A DNA stretch of 64,000 nt, from NCBI GenBank assembly GCA_018806915.1, contig JAGKQI010000096.1, positions 1,116,001 to 1,180,000 on the forward strand, read 5' to 3'. The DNA comes from Phytophthora colocasiae (Eukaryota; Oomycota; Peronosporomycetes; Peronosporales; Peronosporaceae). The first letter of the stretch is position 1, and each line of letters opens with the position of its first letter. Made by a program: the position numbers and the translations under genes. Under the pieces are notes generated by a model. The model did not search any database and was not told the origin of the DNA. It saw only the letters and a list, made by a program, of their open reading frames with translations. Positions 33,144-42,957 of this stretch are shown here, in pieces.

Positions 33144-33549
33144 TAATGACGTCTATATAAAAACGTCTCAGACGTTTTTTCGTTTAGACACTGTCTTTTG
33201 AGGCGTCAATACTGTCTTTTCGAGGTGTTTAAACTCTATTTACGAGTGCCCTTCCAAAGGTATCCGTAAAAACAAATCTTGATTTCATTATGCATTACTT
33301 AGTCTATAGTCCTCTATTAGGGCCATTGTTGCCAAGCTCCGGTAAACGACAAGGACATGATTGAAAAGAAGATGAAGGTCCTGATGCTGGGCGAGAATCT
33401 ACGTAGCGCTCAAGGCAAGGTCGATACTCCCTACTGGTGTTTGCTTAGAAGCGGAGGTCGAGAGATATCCAAGTTTGTGGCGTAAGAAGCGTCAGAGGCC
33501 TCTATTTAAAAGGTTAAGGTCCTGCTCCTGTTTCCGTTATGGTACGCTG

Positions 33550-34473
33550 CAGAGGTCGCAAGCTGGAAATTTCGGACGTCCGTGTCCGTCTGTACAATTC
33601 TCAGCAGACTTTCGGACGTCCATGACTGCCCGAGATTCTCGTTCGGATATCCGCAACCGACCGAAAAAAAAATACGGATGATTGTAGTTTAAACCGCGCA
33701 GTATAGCTCATTCAGCATTATATTTTTATTAGTCTGTCACTTGTTTGAACGTGCCGGTGTAGATGCCTTGGTCAAACCCATAAAGGTCTTCATCGTTCCG
33801 GTGCTTGCATTGGCATGATTCTTCGAGCAAGTTTCTCCATGTTTATTTAAAGTTGAAGTTCCCTTCTTACTCTGAAAAGCAAACACTCGATAGCATCCTC
33901 TACACGCAACGAAAGTCGTCTCTATAGCCACAAACCGAGCCCCTGAATTCTTCTCCACAACATAGGAAAAGAAATCCCAACACTTAGGCCTAGTGCTAGA
34001 GGAATCTGCCAGCAACGACAACACGGGCTTTTTATTTTGCGACGTCAACTCACGTGTGATCGCCTCTTTAATCGCGGTCAATGATATGAGAGCACGAATG
34101 GAGTGCAGTTGCTGAGATTGATAAGCCAACGACGACTCGTCGGACAGATTGGAATTTGTAGTGCTTGTGCCGTCATCAGTTCGTGATGAACGATGTGTCC
34201 GCATTACGAAGGAGTCCATGACCGTACGACAGCAGCGAGGCACGGCAGCAGCGAAAGGAGTGAAATCCACGAGTAAAAGACGGCAGGGGGAGGTTCTCGA
34301 ATGCCAATAGAAAACTCCCAAAGTATTCGGATGTCTGTGACTGTCCGTTGATTTATTTCGGATGTCTGCAACCGCCCAAAGTATTTTCGAGCATCCGTTC
34401 GGATATCCGTGGATACCCGCGGTCGCGGGTACACGGTTAGAAAGCGGTCTCGGGTAACTGTTTGCGACCTCTG
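33550..34473. mobile_element. hAT-2, 924-bp deletion derivative with target duplication GTACGCTG
   Basis: Ends CAGAGGTCGCAA (left) and TTGCGACCTCTG (right), a 12-bp TIR beginning CAGAG as many hAT elements do. GTACGCTG flanks both ends (33,542-33,549 and 34,474-34,481), an exact 8-bp duplication. Subterminal GGACGTCCGTG, CGGATGTCTG and CGGATATCCG words repeat at both ends. It contains only the N-terminal part of a transposase. Confidence 0.92.
33737..34321 (-). pseudogene. hAT-2 transposase N-terminal fragment with BED finger
   Basis: 194-codon minus-strand frame. The C-terminal 85 residues carry a BED-type zinc finger: F-V-A-C-R-G-C-Y-R-V-F-A-F, then T-S-T-L-N-K-H-G-E-T-C, i.e. C-x2-C...H-x3-C. 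No catalytic or dimerisation domain follows, so the element depends on another hAT for movement. The first ~35 codons overlap the right subterminal repeats and are probably not translated. Confidence 0.65.
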
Positions 34474-34598
34474 GTACGCTGTACCCCTGAATAGACGTCT
34501 TTTGGCTAAACAGACGTCCGAGAAGGCGTTTAAACGTGTCTTTCCGACGTCTTTACTGTCTGTTGCCAGCACTGCACTGTGCGGGCCGCACATCATCT

Positions 34599-36092
34599 TC
34601 AAGTAGTATGGCATGCCACAGTTGTTGAACGGTTCAATGAACCTGCCACCTCCTGCGCCGCGACGCACGCCTGGAACTCATCGGATGTGGTGAACCACTG
34701 CATCGTGCACAACCACTTTGCCCTACACGATGCATCCTTGCACGGCGACTGCAAATACGACTGCGCCTTCGAGTTGTAGTAGTACTGCTCCAGCAACGCT
34801 GAGTCCGAAGCTGCGCGCTTCACGAACGTGTTCAAATCCGACGCGCTCAATGAGTTGACGCCGTACGCGGTGCTCGCTGTGAAAAGTGGCTGCCAATCCA
34901 GCTCTTGGTTATCGGACGAGATGTTGGTTCCGTACACTGTGAAGTCCAGCACCTCGTACGTACTAGCGTCGAAGTCCCAGACCATGAACGCCGGGTTGTT
35001 ATTGTAAATTGGGGAAATAGCTGCTGACGTGAACAGCGGCACGAGCCTGGTACCGCTCGTTGCTTCTTGTTCCAGCTGCTCAGCGATGAGGGGCACACGG
35101 AACTCGATGCTGTGCACGTGCGCGAAGAACTGGGCTTTAATGATGTCAGCGAACTGAGCCACGATCGACTTGTACGTGGTGATGTACTTAGACTCCCACA
35201 TCTGAGCACCTCTATATGAGTCGATGATGGGCGGGATATGTCCGACAATGTAAGCGAACTTCCCTGCGTTCCGGAGCTCGAGTAAAGTCTCACTAAGCCA
35301 TGCGAACTGCCCGAAAGGGTCCGAGAGGTTTGTCGTATCTGGTGAATGACTAGGCTGAAAAAAACGTTAATTCTCCTGGTCAGAGGGTGTTGGTAAAAGT
35401 AACATACCGAGTAAGGCACCGTGTTGAGTGTCAAAACGACGAGCTTCTCATCCAAGTCATACGTCAGGTAGCCACGGTGGTTGAACCAGTCAAGGTTGGA
35501 CTTGGGCAGCGTTTCCTTCCAGGCTGCCGATATCAACGTGATCGACGGATTCGTTTCAGTTTCCGGATCCGTCACTGTCATGGTATAATCAGGAACTAGT
35601 TTGCATACAGAACTCGTCAATTCTGTCGTGCGAGCACAAGAAGGTGTTGTACGTACCAGTGTCCGCGTTGCCAATCAGAGCAGTGATGTCCAAGCTTGTG
35701 TCGTTGTCCTCTGTCGCGTAGTAGTGAGCCATGGTCTGGACGTTCGTTTTCACGGTCTCGGCGACGAAATCCTCGGTAAGGTCACCATGAACGACGTGGT
35801 CCCCTGTGTACAGGAAGAAGGCTGGGTCGGGCATCAACTTCTTGGCAAATTCGAGACCAGATGTCAGTAGGGTGAGTGGAGCGTCACCTCCGTACTTAAA
35901 CGCCATCGCTTCGGACTCAATTGTGTTGAACGACTTGGAAATATTCAGGTGGACGTCCGAGAAATGCAGAATGTGCTTGACATTGCTCTCCAAAACTCGT
36001 GAAGTGCTCGTAGAGAGGTGTAGGTGGGACGACGAGCACACCTCAAGGCCAGAGAAAACCACTGCTGCAAAGAGTTTTTGCAGCTGCATCAT
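34599..36092 (-). CDS. Acid-sphingomyelinase-like phosphodiesterase (copy A), three exons, C-terminus shortened
   Basis: Exons 36,092-35,657, 35,595-35,408 and 35,354-34,599 with GT-AG introns of 61 and 53 bases give 459 residues. A hydrophobic N-terminus (M-M-Q-L-Q-K-L-F-A-A-V-V-F) suggests secretion. Calcineurin-like metallophosphatase motifs in order: H-F-S-D-V-H-L-N, L-Y-T-G-D-H-V-V-H-G, I-G-N-A-D-T, I-V-G-H-I-P-P, F-F-A-H-V-H-S. This is the order of acid sphingomyelinase-like enzymes, which cleave phosphodiester head groups of lipids or related substrates. A paralogue at 49,930-51,681 has the same introns and an extra ~60-residue tail with a membrane segment. Here the protein ends soon after the homologous Cys-rich region, next to transposon element B, so the tail was probably lost. 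Confidence 0.85.
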
Positions 36093-36102
36093 CCCTGAAA
36101 AC

Positions 36103-36597
36103 GATCTTATGTTTTCTTGCTGGTTGACTTGGTTAGATCAGGTGGAGTTAAGAAATGATGCCACTGCTCGACGTCGTCTAACTTTATCGTGAAAGAGGGC
36201 AACGATTTCCGTTACAATTGGTTTTACAAAGTCGGTTCCCTTCCCAGCCTCCAATTCGGTGCGCTATTTTTTTGGTAGATCTGCATAATGTCCATGGCAG
36301 CCGTAATGTATCTGTGTATCCATGGGATCCCCTCGATGTCAACCAATCCGTGGTCAGTGGAGTTATCGAGGTTCAAACCCGATTCTAATTCGGTTTATCG
36401 ATTCTGACTACGGTGCAGATTCAAAAAGCCTCGTCCATGCGATAATGTTTGTGCATTACCTCTCCTTCTGACTTGTAAGACAGAGCAATATGTCGTATAG
36501 CAGAGAAATAAACTGCAAGTTGAACGGGGGCCCTTGTGGTTAACAACTTCGTGTATTTTGCAATGATGTGCTGACAGTCACTCGAGCCATTCACTGA
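36103..36597. other. Intergenic, no gene seen
   Basis: About 500 bases between phosphodiesterase copy A and the first ABM gene. No ORF above background and no clear repeat. It contains the upstream region of copy A. Confidence 0.4.
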
Positions 36598-36973
36598 TCA
36601 GAGGCGGCTTGTGCCAAGTTCATTGAACTGGCGAATCTCCAGCTTCTTAGCCAGCAGTGGTGCCATGTAGACTCCAAACTCGGCGTAAAACGGGTTGGAT
36701 ACATGAACCTTCAAGCTCTAAAGAATAAACAAGTGTATATGATCAGAACGGATCCCAAGGCAATGCCGATTCGTCATAACGTACACTCCGCTTTGCGTAG
36801 CGCTCAACAATAGTCCATTTGCGAGGATCCGCGTGGTCCTGCATCACATGCCAGTTGAGGGTCCCCTCATCTTTCACGTATACAGTGGAGGCCTCGATGA
36901 GCTTGCTGCGGATCTTCTCTTCGACGTCTTTTCCCTCCTTGGCGGTAAGATGGCAGACGATCGTGTAAACCAT
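36598..36973 (-). CDS. ABM-fold small protein a (antibiotic biosynthesis monooxygenase family), two exons
   Basis: Exon 1 36,973-36,785 and exon 2 36,717-36,598, joined across a 67-base GT-AG intron, give 102 residues. The start M-V-Y-T-I-V-C-H-L and the pattern K-E-G-K-D-V-E-E-K, N-W-H-V-M-Q-D, R-K-W-T-I-V-E-R-Y are those of the dimeric alpha+beta barrel ABM fold. Such proteins include small monooxygenases and stress-related proteins; substrate unknown. Four relatives lie within 4.5 kb. Upstream, GCTCACAATTCAATCTT (~37,001 on the minus strand) partly matches the oomycete initiator. Confidence 0.85.
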
Positions 36974-37480
36974 GTTCTTGGGAATGATTTGGAAGATTGA
37001 ATTGTGAGCGACCTACGATTCGTAGTACGTACGAAAGCTTTTGGTGGCACTTGAAGTACAAAACTGTTTACGACAACGTTTTCGCTTCGACTGTGCATGC
37101 AACTTGCCACTGAAGCGCTCTCACAGTGGTTTCAACAATGACAGTGTGACGAACAACACTTTTTCGCTCTTTTACTAAAATCTGTCCCTCCTAAAACCTT
37201 AGGAGCAACTTACTAGGACTTTAACTACGAACTACTGTACGACCTTCCAGAAGCCAGTAACTGCACCGCAGCATTGGACTGAACAGTATCATCACAGCAA
37301 GTAGCACTCGATTCTGCTTGCGCTTGGCATCTTCCCAATGGCCAGGTCATGGCCAGGTGATGCCGATCCAATACCACAGCATACTCACAACACTCCCAGA
37401 AGACCATCTTGTACTCATCTGACAACAGCCCAACAGTTTGGTGCTCCCAACTCGCAGCTCGCGCACGTATTAACACGCGC

Positions 37481-37801
37481 TTACTCGACGTGCACGGGCT
37501 TGCTGGTGTCCAGCTCGTTGAAGCGGCGCAGGTCCATCGGCTTGTCCAGCAGCGGGATGACGTACGGGTCGAACGTCTTCCAGTATGGGTTGCCCAGGTG
37601 GTACTTCTGGCTGCTCTCGTGCTCGTAGCGCTCGACGATGCACCACTTGCGCGGGTCCTGGTGGTCCTGCATGACGTGCCAGCCGACGGTCTCGATGTCC
37701 TTGGAGTACACCTGCGAGGCCTCGATGAGCTTGTTGCGCAGCTTCTCCTCGACTTCCTTGCCCTCCTTGGCGTACAAGTGAACGACGATCGTGTAGACCA
37801 T
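37481..37801 (-). CDS. ABM-fold small protein b, intronless
   Basis: 106 residues in one exon, start M-V-Y-T-I-V-V-H-L, end S-K-P-V-H-V-E. An in-frame ATG at 37,867 lies upstream of the likely transcript start and is rejected. It aligns along its whole length with ABM a, but the intron present in a, d and e (after the R-Y-x-x-E-S region) is precisely absent. GC-rich third positions are strong compared with its neighbours, hinting at high expression. Its product should adopt the ABM dimeric barrel; substrate unknown. Confidence 0.9.
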   Translation of the reverse strand: MVYTIVVHLYAKEGKEVEEKLRNKLIEASQVYSKDIETVGWHVMQDHQDPRKWCIVERYEHESSQKYHLGNPYWKTFDPYVIPLLDKPMDLRRFNELDTSKPVHVE

Positions 37802-37847
37802 TGCGGTGTGTAGTTGGTTGTGTGTGGTGGCTGGTGAACTTGACAGG

Positions 37848-37863
37848 AAAATGAAAAGTGAGC
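37848..37863 (-). promoter_or_regulatory. Oomycete initiator-like element of ABM b
   Basis: On the minus strand GCTCACTTTTCATTTT, differing at one position from the published oomycete initiator GCTCATTYYNCAWTTT. It lies ~50-60 bases before the chosen ATG, the usual spacing, and supports that start. Confidence 0.7.
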
Positions 37864-37883
37864 TCACGACGGCTGGGCGGCAA

Positions 37884-38671
37884 GGCTCACTTGAATTCTA
37901 CAGCTGCTTGCGTGGTGCGAGAGAGAGGTGGGGGGGCTTCCGCTTGGGTCTTGCTGGGGCCTGCTACGTCATTGAAGTACGCAGCGGGGGGGGGGGGCTG
38001 ACTTGGCACGGATACGCAAAGGTATCCGGTTCCCATCGGCGGTGGCGATCTCGTGGCGGAAGATTGAGTTAACTTCAGACTTGAAGTACAGCAGACCTCT
38101 TGAAACTGAATCCTGTGTAATCAAGTATTCATGGATTGAGCAGTTCGTTTTGTTTTTGTGTTGAAGATGTATTTAAAGTCTGTAATACCTTATAGCGAGA
38201 AGTGTCCGATATTATGGGAGGATGCAGGGACATGCTGAAACGATTCAAATTCATCACCCCTTGACCTCCACGCGCCAAGAAGCTCCAAGCAGATCCAATG
38301 GAGCCTCCATTGGTGCCTCCGAGCAGCTGGCCGAGTGTGGGAGGTCAGCAGTAGCGAGCCGCATTCGCTACTAGCGAATCGCTACCGGAGACACCACTGT
38401 ACAGGATTGCATTTCTGTTGTTGTAGCCCCTACATATGCACAGCGTATGCATTGTATTGCAGAAGAATACTAGAAATTGTTCAGCAACGGCGGTGTCTGT
38501 AACTTGCTGAATGTCACAATAGCGCCCAATCAGTAATCCAATTAACAAACCAAGCAGCAATTTGAAGTTTGCAAACGCCTTCGACACTAGCGTTATTCGA
38601 ACATGTATGCTTCGTCGTACAGCTCAACAAAAGAGGGGAAATTCTTGTACTGCATGTTTTCCCCATAATGC
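37884..38671. other. Intergenic, no gene seen
   Basis: No convincing ORF. Contains an 11-G run at ~37,985 and a paired word GCATTCGCTACTAGCGAATCGC near 38,360 that can fold. Otherwise featureless. Confidence 0.4.
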
Positions 38672-38800
38672 TTATTCGACGCGCACGGGCTTGCTAGTAT
38701 CCAGCTCGTTATACTGGAAAATCTCCTGTGCGTCGACAAACTGTCCCATGTAGGCCCCGAACTCAGCATAGTACGGATTCGCCACGTGGATCTCCAGACT
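38672..38800 (-). pseudogene. ABM-fold small protein c, only second exon left
   Basis: After a splice-acceptor-like AACAG the frame reads S-L-E-I-H-V-A-N-P-Y-Y-A-E-F-G-A-Y-M and ends T-S-K-P-V-R-V-E-stop. It is clearly exon 2 of an ABM gene, closest to ABM a in its middle and to ABM b at its end. No first exon is found in the ~260 bases upstream before the inverted repeat begins, so the gene is truncated or the intron was invaded. Confidence 0.7.
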
Positions 38801-39060
38801 CTGTTCAACCACAACATCAACACTGTATCATCAAATACCTGTCATCAAATACTGTACCTGCAATCATTGCTTGCACTTGAACCAACCAGAAGCTCCAATG
38901 GAGCCTGAAGTGCCACTTCAGAAGTGGTCGAGAATCGAAATACATGTACTACTAGTAGTATAATCGAACGGCATTTCAAAGACATGGTGATCAATTTGTT
39001 ACTTCCTTATAACACCTTACAGCGACAACCTCATCAACCGTCTTGAATCGTAAATTTCGA

Positions 39061-39988
39061 ATCAGACCCGGTATTGGAGACTTCATGCAGCGCTACTGGA
39101 ACGTTCAGACAGACCCCAGTGCGCCACAATTTTAAACTGCATTTTGGGAATTGCAGTACTCAAGTAGAAAATACTGATAGCTGCAGATAGCTAGAAGCAA
39201 AATCAGATTTGTTTCTGAATCGTGTTCTTGGTTTTTATTTTGTGTGAATTGTTAACACGGATCGGAAATGGGGACAACTTGTCAAGGGCCAGCGAACTCG
39301 TTTGGGAAACAAAGAGATGGTTGTGGTCTGCGTGTTGCATCATGCAACTTTCATGCACTCATTCCCGATGACATTCTTGAAGTCAGCATGTAGCCATCCG
39401 CCCTATAGCTCGTTGAACTGGTGCACGCTAATGCCCTCCTGTCCGCCCTCCAGCAACGCCACCAAGGCGACCGCAAGATCCTTGTACTCCGGGTGCTCGC
39501 GGTGCTTCGCCACGCTCTGTTTCGCACAAGTGTAAAAAGCATTCGATCAGGCCAGATCGCCAAGCGAAAAAAAAACAAACAAGCAACACAGTTAGCTTCT
39601 AGCCGACACCAAGGCTTGGAATCACTCCATGCAATGGTCAGCAAAAGATAAAGGTAAGTTGACAAGTACGTACGCTTTCCTCGTCGTAACGCTGGACGAT
39701 AGTCCACTTGCGCGAATCGCTGGTGCTCTGCATGGGGTACCACCCGAGGACGTTGGCGTCCTTGGAGTATGTCTGGGCAGCCTCAGCGAGTTTGGCACGC
39801 AGCTGGTCCTCGACACCGTCCTTGGCGTGCAGGCTGACGATAATGGTGAAGGCCATGGTGAGTGGAGTGTGGGGTGAAGGTGGTTGGGAAGTCGGAAGCG
39901 AATTCGAAAGTGTGAGCGAAGCAGGCGTTCTTGTAGCTGAGCGAACTGCTAAGATGTCGGTGCGATGGCAGTCGAGGTTCATCGGGCG
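39061..39988. repeat. Left arm of a 0.93-kb inverted duplication
   Basis: Inverted near-identical copy of 40,436-41,361. It holds ABM d and, at its outer edge, a ~70-base copy of the last exon of the UPRTase-like gene (I-R-P-G-I-G-D-F-M-Q-R-Y-W), ending in a different stop. That gene is complete only on the right, so this arm is probably the derived copy. Confidence 0.9.
39403..39856 (-). CDS. ABM-fold small protein d, two exons
   Basis: Exon 1 39,856-39,674 (61 codons, M-A-F-T-I-I-V-S-L-H) and exon 2 39,516-39,403 give 98 residues. Intron 157 bases with GTACGT and a T/C-rich acceptor. Exon 2 reads S-V-A-K-H-R-E-H-P-E-Y-K-D-L and ends F-N-E-L. The protein differs from ABM e at one residue only (Asp58 here, Asn58 in e). 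Upstream AATTCGCTTCC and GCTCACACTTTC are the same as for ABM e. Family as ABM a; substrate unknown. Confidence 0.88.
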
Positions 39989-40435
39989 CCACTTGGGTTT
40001 GTGTCCATCTGGGGCTCCGTTGATGGTACGTCACTTCAATCTAGATTACTCGGAGAGAGCAGTTTAAGATTTTTGGTAATCGTTGTACTAGTACACTGTG
40101 CTGTTTAGGCTAAAGTAGATGAATTCTTGTTCAAAACATACGTTTGGAAAACTCTAACAGTCGCACGATTTGCAAGACAGTCGTGGCGACGATGCTGTCC
40201 TGGATATTAACATCGGTTTAATCTTGGCAGAATAATCGTGGTTACGCCAACGCTGGGGTTATCTAGTGGCTCGCCCAGGTTCTTGTCAATTGCTGTTAGA
40301 GATCTTGGAGCGTCCGAACGAAATTCGGCAAACCTGAGAATCTCAAACTTTTCTCTCCGCGTAATCTAGCTCAGCACCAGATTGAAGTGACGTATCCTCA
40401 AAGGAGTCAACAACCATACGTGTCGTAGATCTCAA
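39989..40435. other. Spacer of the inverted duplication, shared upstream region of ABM d and e
   Basis: 447 bases between the arms, no ORF. The two ABM genes are transcribed away from it, so their distal promoters may lie here, although the arms themselves include ~130 bases upstream of each ATG. Confidence 0.5.
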
Positions 40436-41361
40436 CGCCCGATGAATCTCGACTGCCATCGCACCGACATCTGAATTAACAGTTCGCTCAGCTACAAGAA
40501 CGCCTGCTTCGCTCACACTTTCGAATTCGCTTCCGACTTCCCAACCACCTTCACCCCACACTCCACCATGGCCTTCACCATTATCGTCAGCCTGCACGCC
40601 AAGGACGGTGTCGAGGACCAGCTGCGTGCCAAACTCGCTGAGGCTGCCCAGACATACTCCAAGGACGCCAACGTCCTCGGGTGGTACCCCATGCAGAGCA
40701 CCAGCGATTCACGCAAGTGGACTATCGTCCAGCGTTACAACGAGGAAAGCGTACGTACTTGTCAACTTACCTTTATCTTTTGCTGACCATTGCATGGAGT
40801 GATTCCAAGCCTTGGTGTCGTTGGCTAGAAGCTAACTGTGTTGCTTGTTTGTTTTTTTTTCGCTTGGCGATCTGGCCTGATCGAATGCTTTTTACACTTG
40901 TGCGAAACAGAGCGTGGCGAAGCACCGCGAGCACCCGGAGTACAAGGATCTTGCGGTCGCCTTGGTGGCGTTGCTGGAGGGCGGACAGGAGGGCATTAGC
41001 GTGCACCAGTTCAACGAGCTATAGGGCGGATGGCTACATGCTGACTTCAAGAATGTCATCGGGAATGAATGCATGAAAGTTGCATGATGCAACACGCAGA
41101 CCACAACCATCTCTTTGTTTCCCAAACGAGTTCACTGACCCTTGACAAGTTGTCCCCGTTTCCGATCCGTGTTAACAAAATAAAAACCAAGAACACGAAA
41201 CAAATCTGATTTTGCCTCTAGCTACGCAGTCTGCAGCTATTAGGATTTTCCACTTGAGTACTGCAGTTCCCGAAACGCAGTTTATAATTGTTTTACGGCG
41301 CACGGGGGTCGGTCTGAACGTTCCAGTAGCGCTGCATGAAGTCTCCAATACCGGGTCTGAT
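40436..41361. repeat. Right arm of the 0.93-kb inverted duplication
   Basis: Inverted near-identical copy of 39,061-39,988. Contains ABM e and the 3' end of the UPRTase-like gene in its intact place. Confidence 0.9.
40568..41024 (+). CDS. ABM-fold small protein e, two exons
   Basis: Exon 1 40,568-40,750 and exon 2 40,911-41,024 (98 residues), divergent from ABM d. Identical exon 2 and one amino-acid difference in exon 1. The arrangement is a head-to-head gene pair made by inverted duplication. The 3' end lies ~270 bases from the convergent UPRTase-like gene stop. Confidence 0.88.
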
Positions 41362-42650
41362 ACACTGGTGCGCATCTAGCACGGTATCGACTTGTCCAGC
41401 GATAAGCGTGACGTCTGTAGAACGAAAATGAGCACATGTCAGTCCAAAACAATTGTGATACCATTCCAGCCGTACTCACCTGGGAAGTGCTGGAACACAT
41501 TCTGGAGACCCTCGAAGGAGCTGATAACGGTCACGAAATAAATACTCTTCGGGGGGATCTGTCTCTCGTGAGCTAGATGCTGTAGCACTGCGCAGGCTTC
41601 GTTCCCTGTGGCGCACTCGATGTCAAGGAGTAGTACGACCTGACAAGTACTAACAGGAGGTAACTGTACGTGAATTGTAGACGACATAACACTGCTGTAG
41701 CTCTTGTCATTCACAGTCCGTGACTCAAGGGAAATCACACCTGTGGGTGATGCCGGGCTGATCGTGGAGAAGGCACGCAGCAACACCATGCCCTTGTCCT
41801 CCATTGACACTCCGAAAATATTTCGCTCATCCAAAGATCTGGTTGCGTGGCAGACGTCTCCAAACTGGTTCTTAATCTGAACGTCCTCATGAGGAAGGCA
41901 GGTTAGCGCCTCCTCGACGAGAAGACGTGCCAAGCGCATGGATCGCTGCTGAAACATCACAGTTCCAATGCTTTCATCCCTAAGCGCTGCGACCAAGTTC
42001 CTGCACGGATACGAGTACGCAGAAGCCTCATGGACTAGAAATGATCGGGATGCCACGGTATGAGTACTTGCCTTATCCTCCAAAGTGGAAGGCTGATCAC
42101 GTTCATCTTGATTGTGGCGTTCCAATTGATGATGGTGCCCGGTGTGAATCACACTGTGATCCTCCTGGGCAAGGTCCATTCGAGCCACGCTGTGTGGCTT
42201 TGATTCGTTGCCCTCGCGCTTTGACAGGTATTCGTTTCCCGGGGTATCCTCGCGAGGACTCTCATCCGTAGTAAGCGTTATCGTGGACACATCGGGGTAA
42301 ACTGTAATTGGCTCAGGTACATCTTCAACTGCATTTGTTTCGTCGCTTGTAGCCAGTTGAGATGTCAAGCGCTGAGGACTTGACCTCTTGGTGCGTGACC
42401 GCTTCGTCTTGGGATGTTTAGATTCCGGGTTACGACTTCCGCGCGTTAGCACTTCCCACCGATTCTTGTACAGGTTACAGATCGCAGCACGACTGACACT
42501 AAACTCCCTTGCCAATGCCACCTGCTTTTCACCAGCATCGATCCGCGTGATGATCTCTCGGCGGTCACCCTCGCTTAAGTACCTTGATGTGCGCTCGCGA
42601 CGTGGTGTGGCTGGCTGTGACGCGAAATAACTGGTTGTCTCGACGTCGCC
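41293..42650 (-). CDS. Uracil-phosphoribosyltransferase-like protein with N-terminal helix-turn-helix
   Basis: Exon with open frame down to 41,480, then a 65-base intron (GTGAGT...CTACAG) and a last exon 41,414-41,293. The N-terminal part reads L-S-E-G-D-R-R-E-I-I-T-R-I-D-A-G-E-K-Q-V then F-S-V-S-R-A-A-I-C, a helix-turn-helix. A polar, Asp/Glu-rich linker follows. The C-terminal ~210 residues follow the UPRTase fold: R-L-A-R-L-L-V-E-E-A-L, G-V-S-M-E-D-K-G-M, L-L-L-D-I-E-C-A-T-G-N, and finally P-G-I-G-D-F-M-Q-R-Y-W. The PRPP loop (usual L-D-P-M-L-A-T-G-G) is changed to L-D-I-E-C-A-T-G-N, so activity is uncertain. No in-frame ATG is seen; the frame stays open to ~42,765, so the true start or a 5' exon is upstream, possibly beyond the gypsy-3 insertion. 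Confidence 0.75.
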
Positions 42651-42957
42651 ATTTTGAGAAGAAGATGTAGACGAAAATGAGAACCCTTGACACGGGTGGG
42701 TCCGGGTAGTAGCACCGCAAGTTGCGGGTGGAAGAATCGATCGTGACCCACTTACTGTGGAGGATCAGAGGGCAACTGATTGCACAAGTACGAACCACAG
42801 ATTGTCAGAGCTAGAGCTAGATGAAGTAGGCTAGAGCACGGCAGTCTTAAATTCATTCTCCATTTTACCTCATCATCCGCAGTCCCTCTCAAGCACGGCC
42901 TTCGGACCCGATTCGTCCCTCTGCAAGCCACGGGCGTGTCACTTTGATATATCAAAT

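Larger units (their letters stand above)
33124..34585. mobile_element. Short TIR unit (element B) interrupted by hAT-2
   Basis: Starts with the CCCGCAC palindrome and ends with GCACTGCACTGTGCGGG at 34,585. Both sides continue with ACGTCT, GTTTAGAC/CGTTTAAAC and ACTGTC-like words in inverted orientation, so it looks like a non-autonomous TIR element. A short frame at 33,359-33,484 (M-I-E-K-K-M-K-V-L-M-L-G-E) is the only coding trace. Its right end lies 14 bases from the stop codon of the neighbouring phosphodiesterase gene. No clear target duplication was found. Confidence 0.5.

Noticed and set aside
34599..36092. RXLR or Crinkler effector among the secreted or small genes near the transposon border
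   Set aside because: No R-x-L-R or L-F-L-A-K motif after the signal peptide in the phosphodiesterases or other nearby ORFs.
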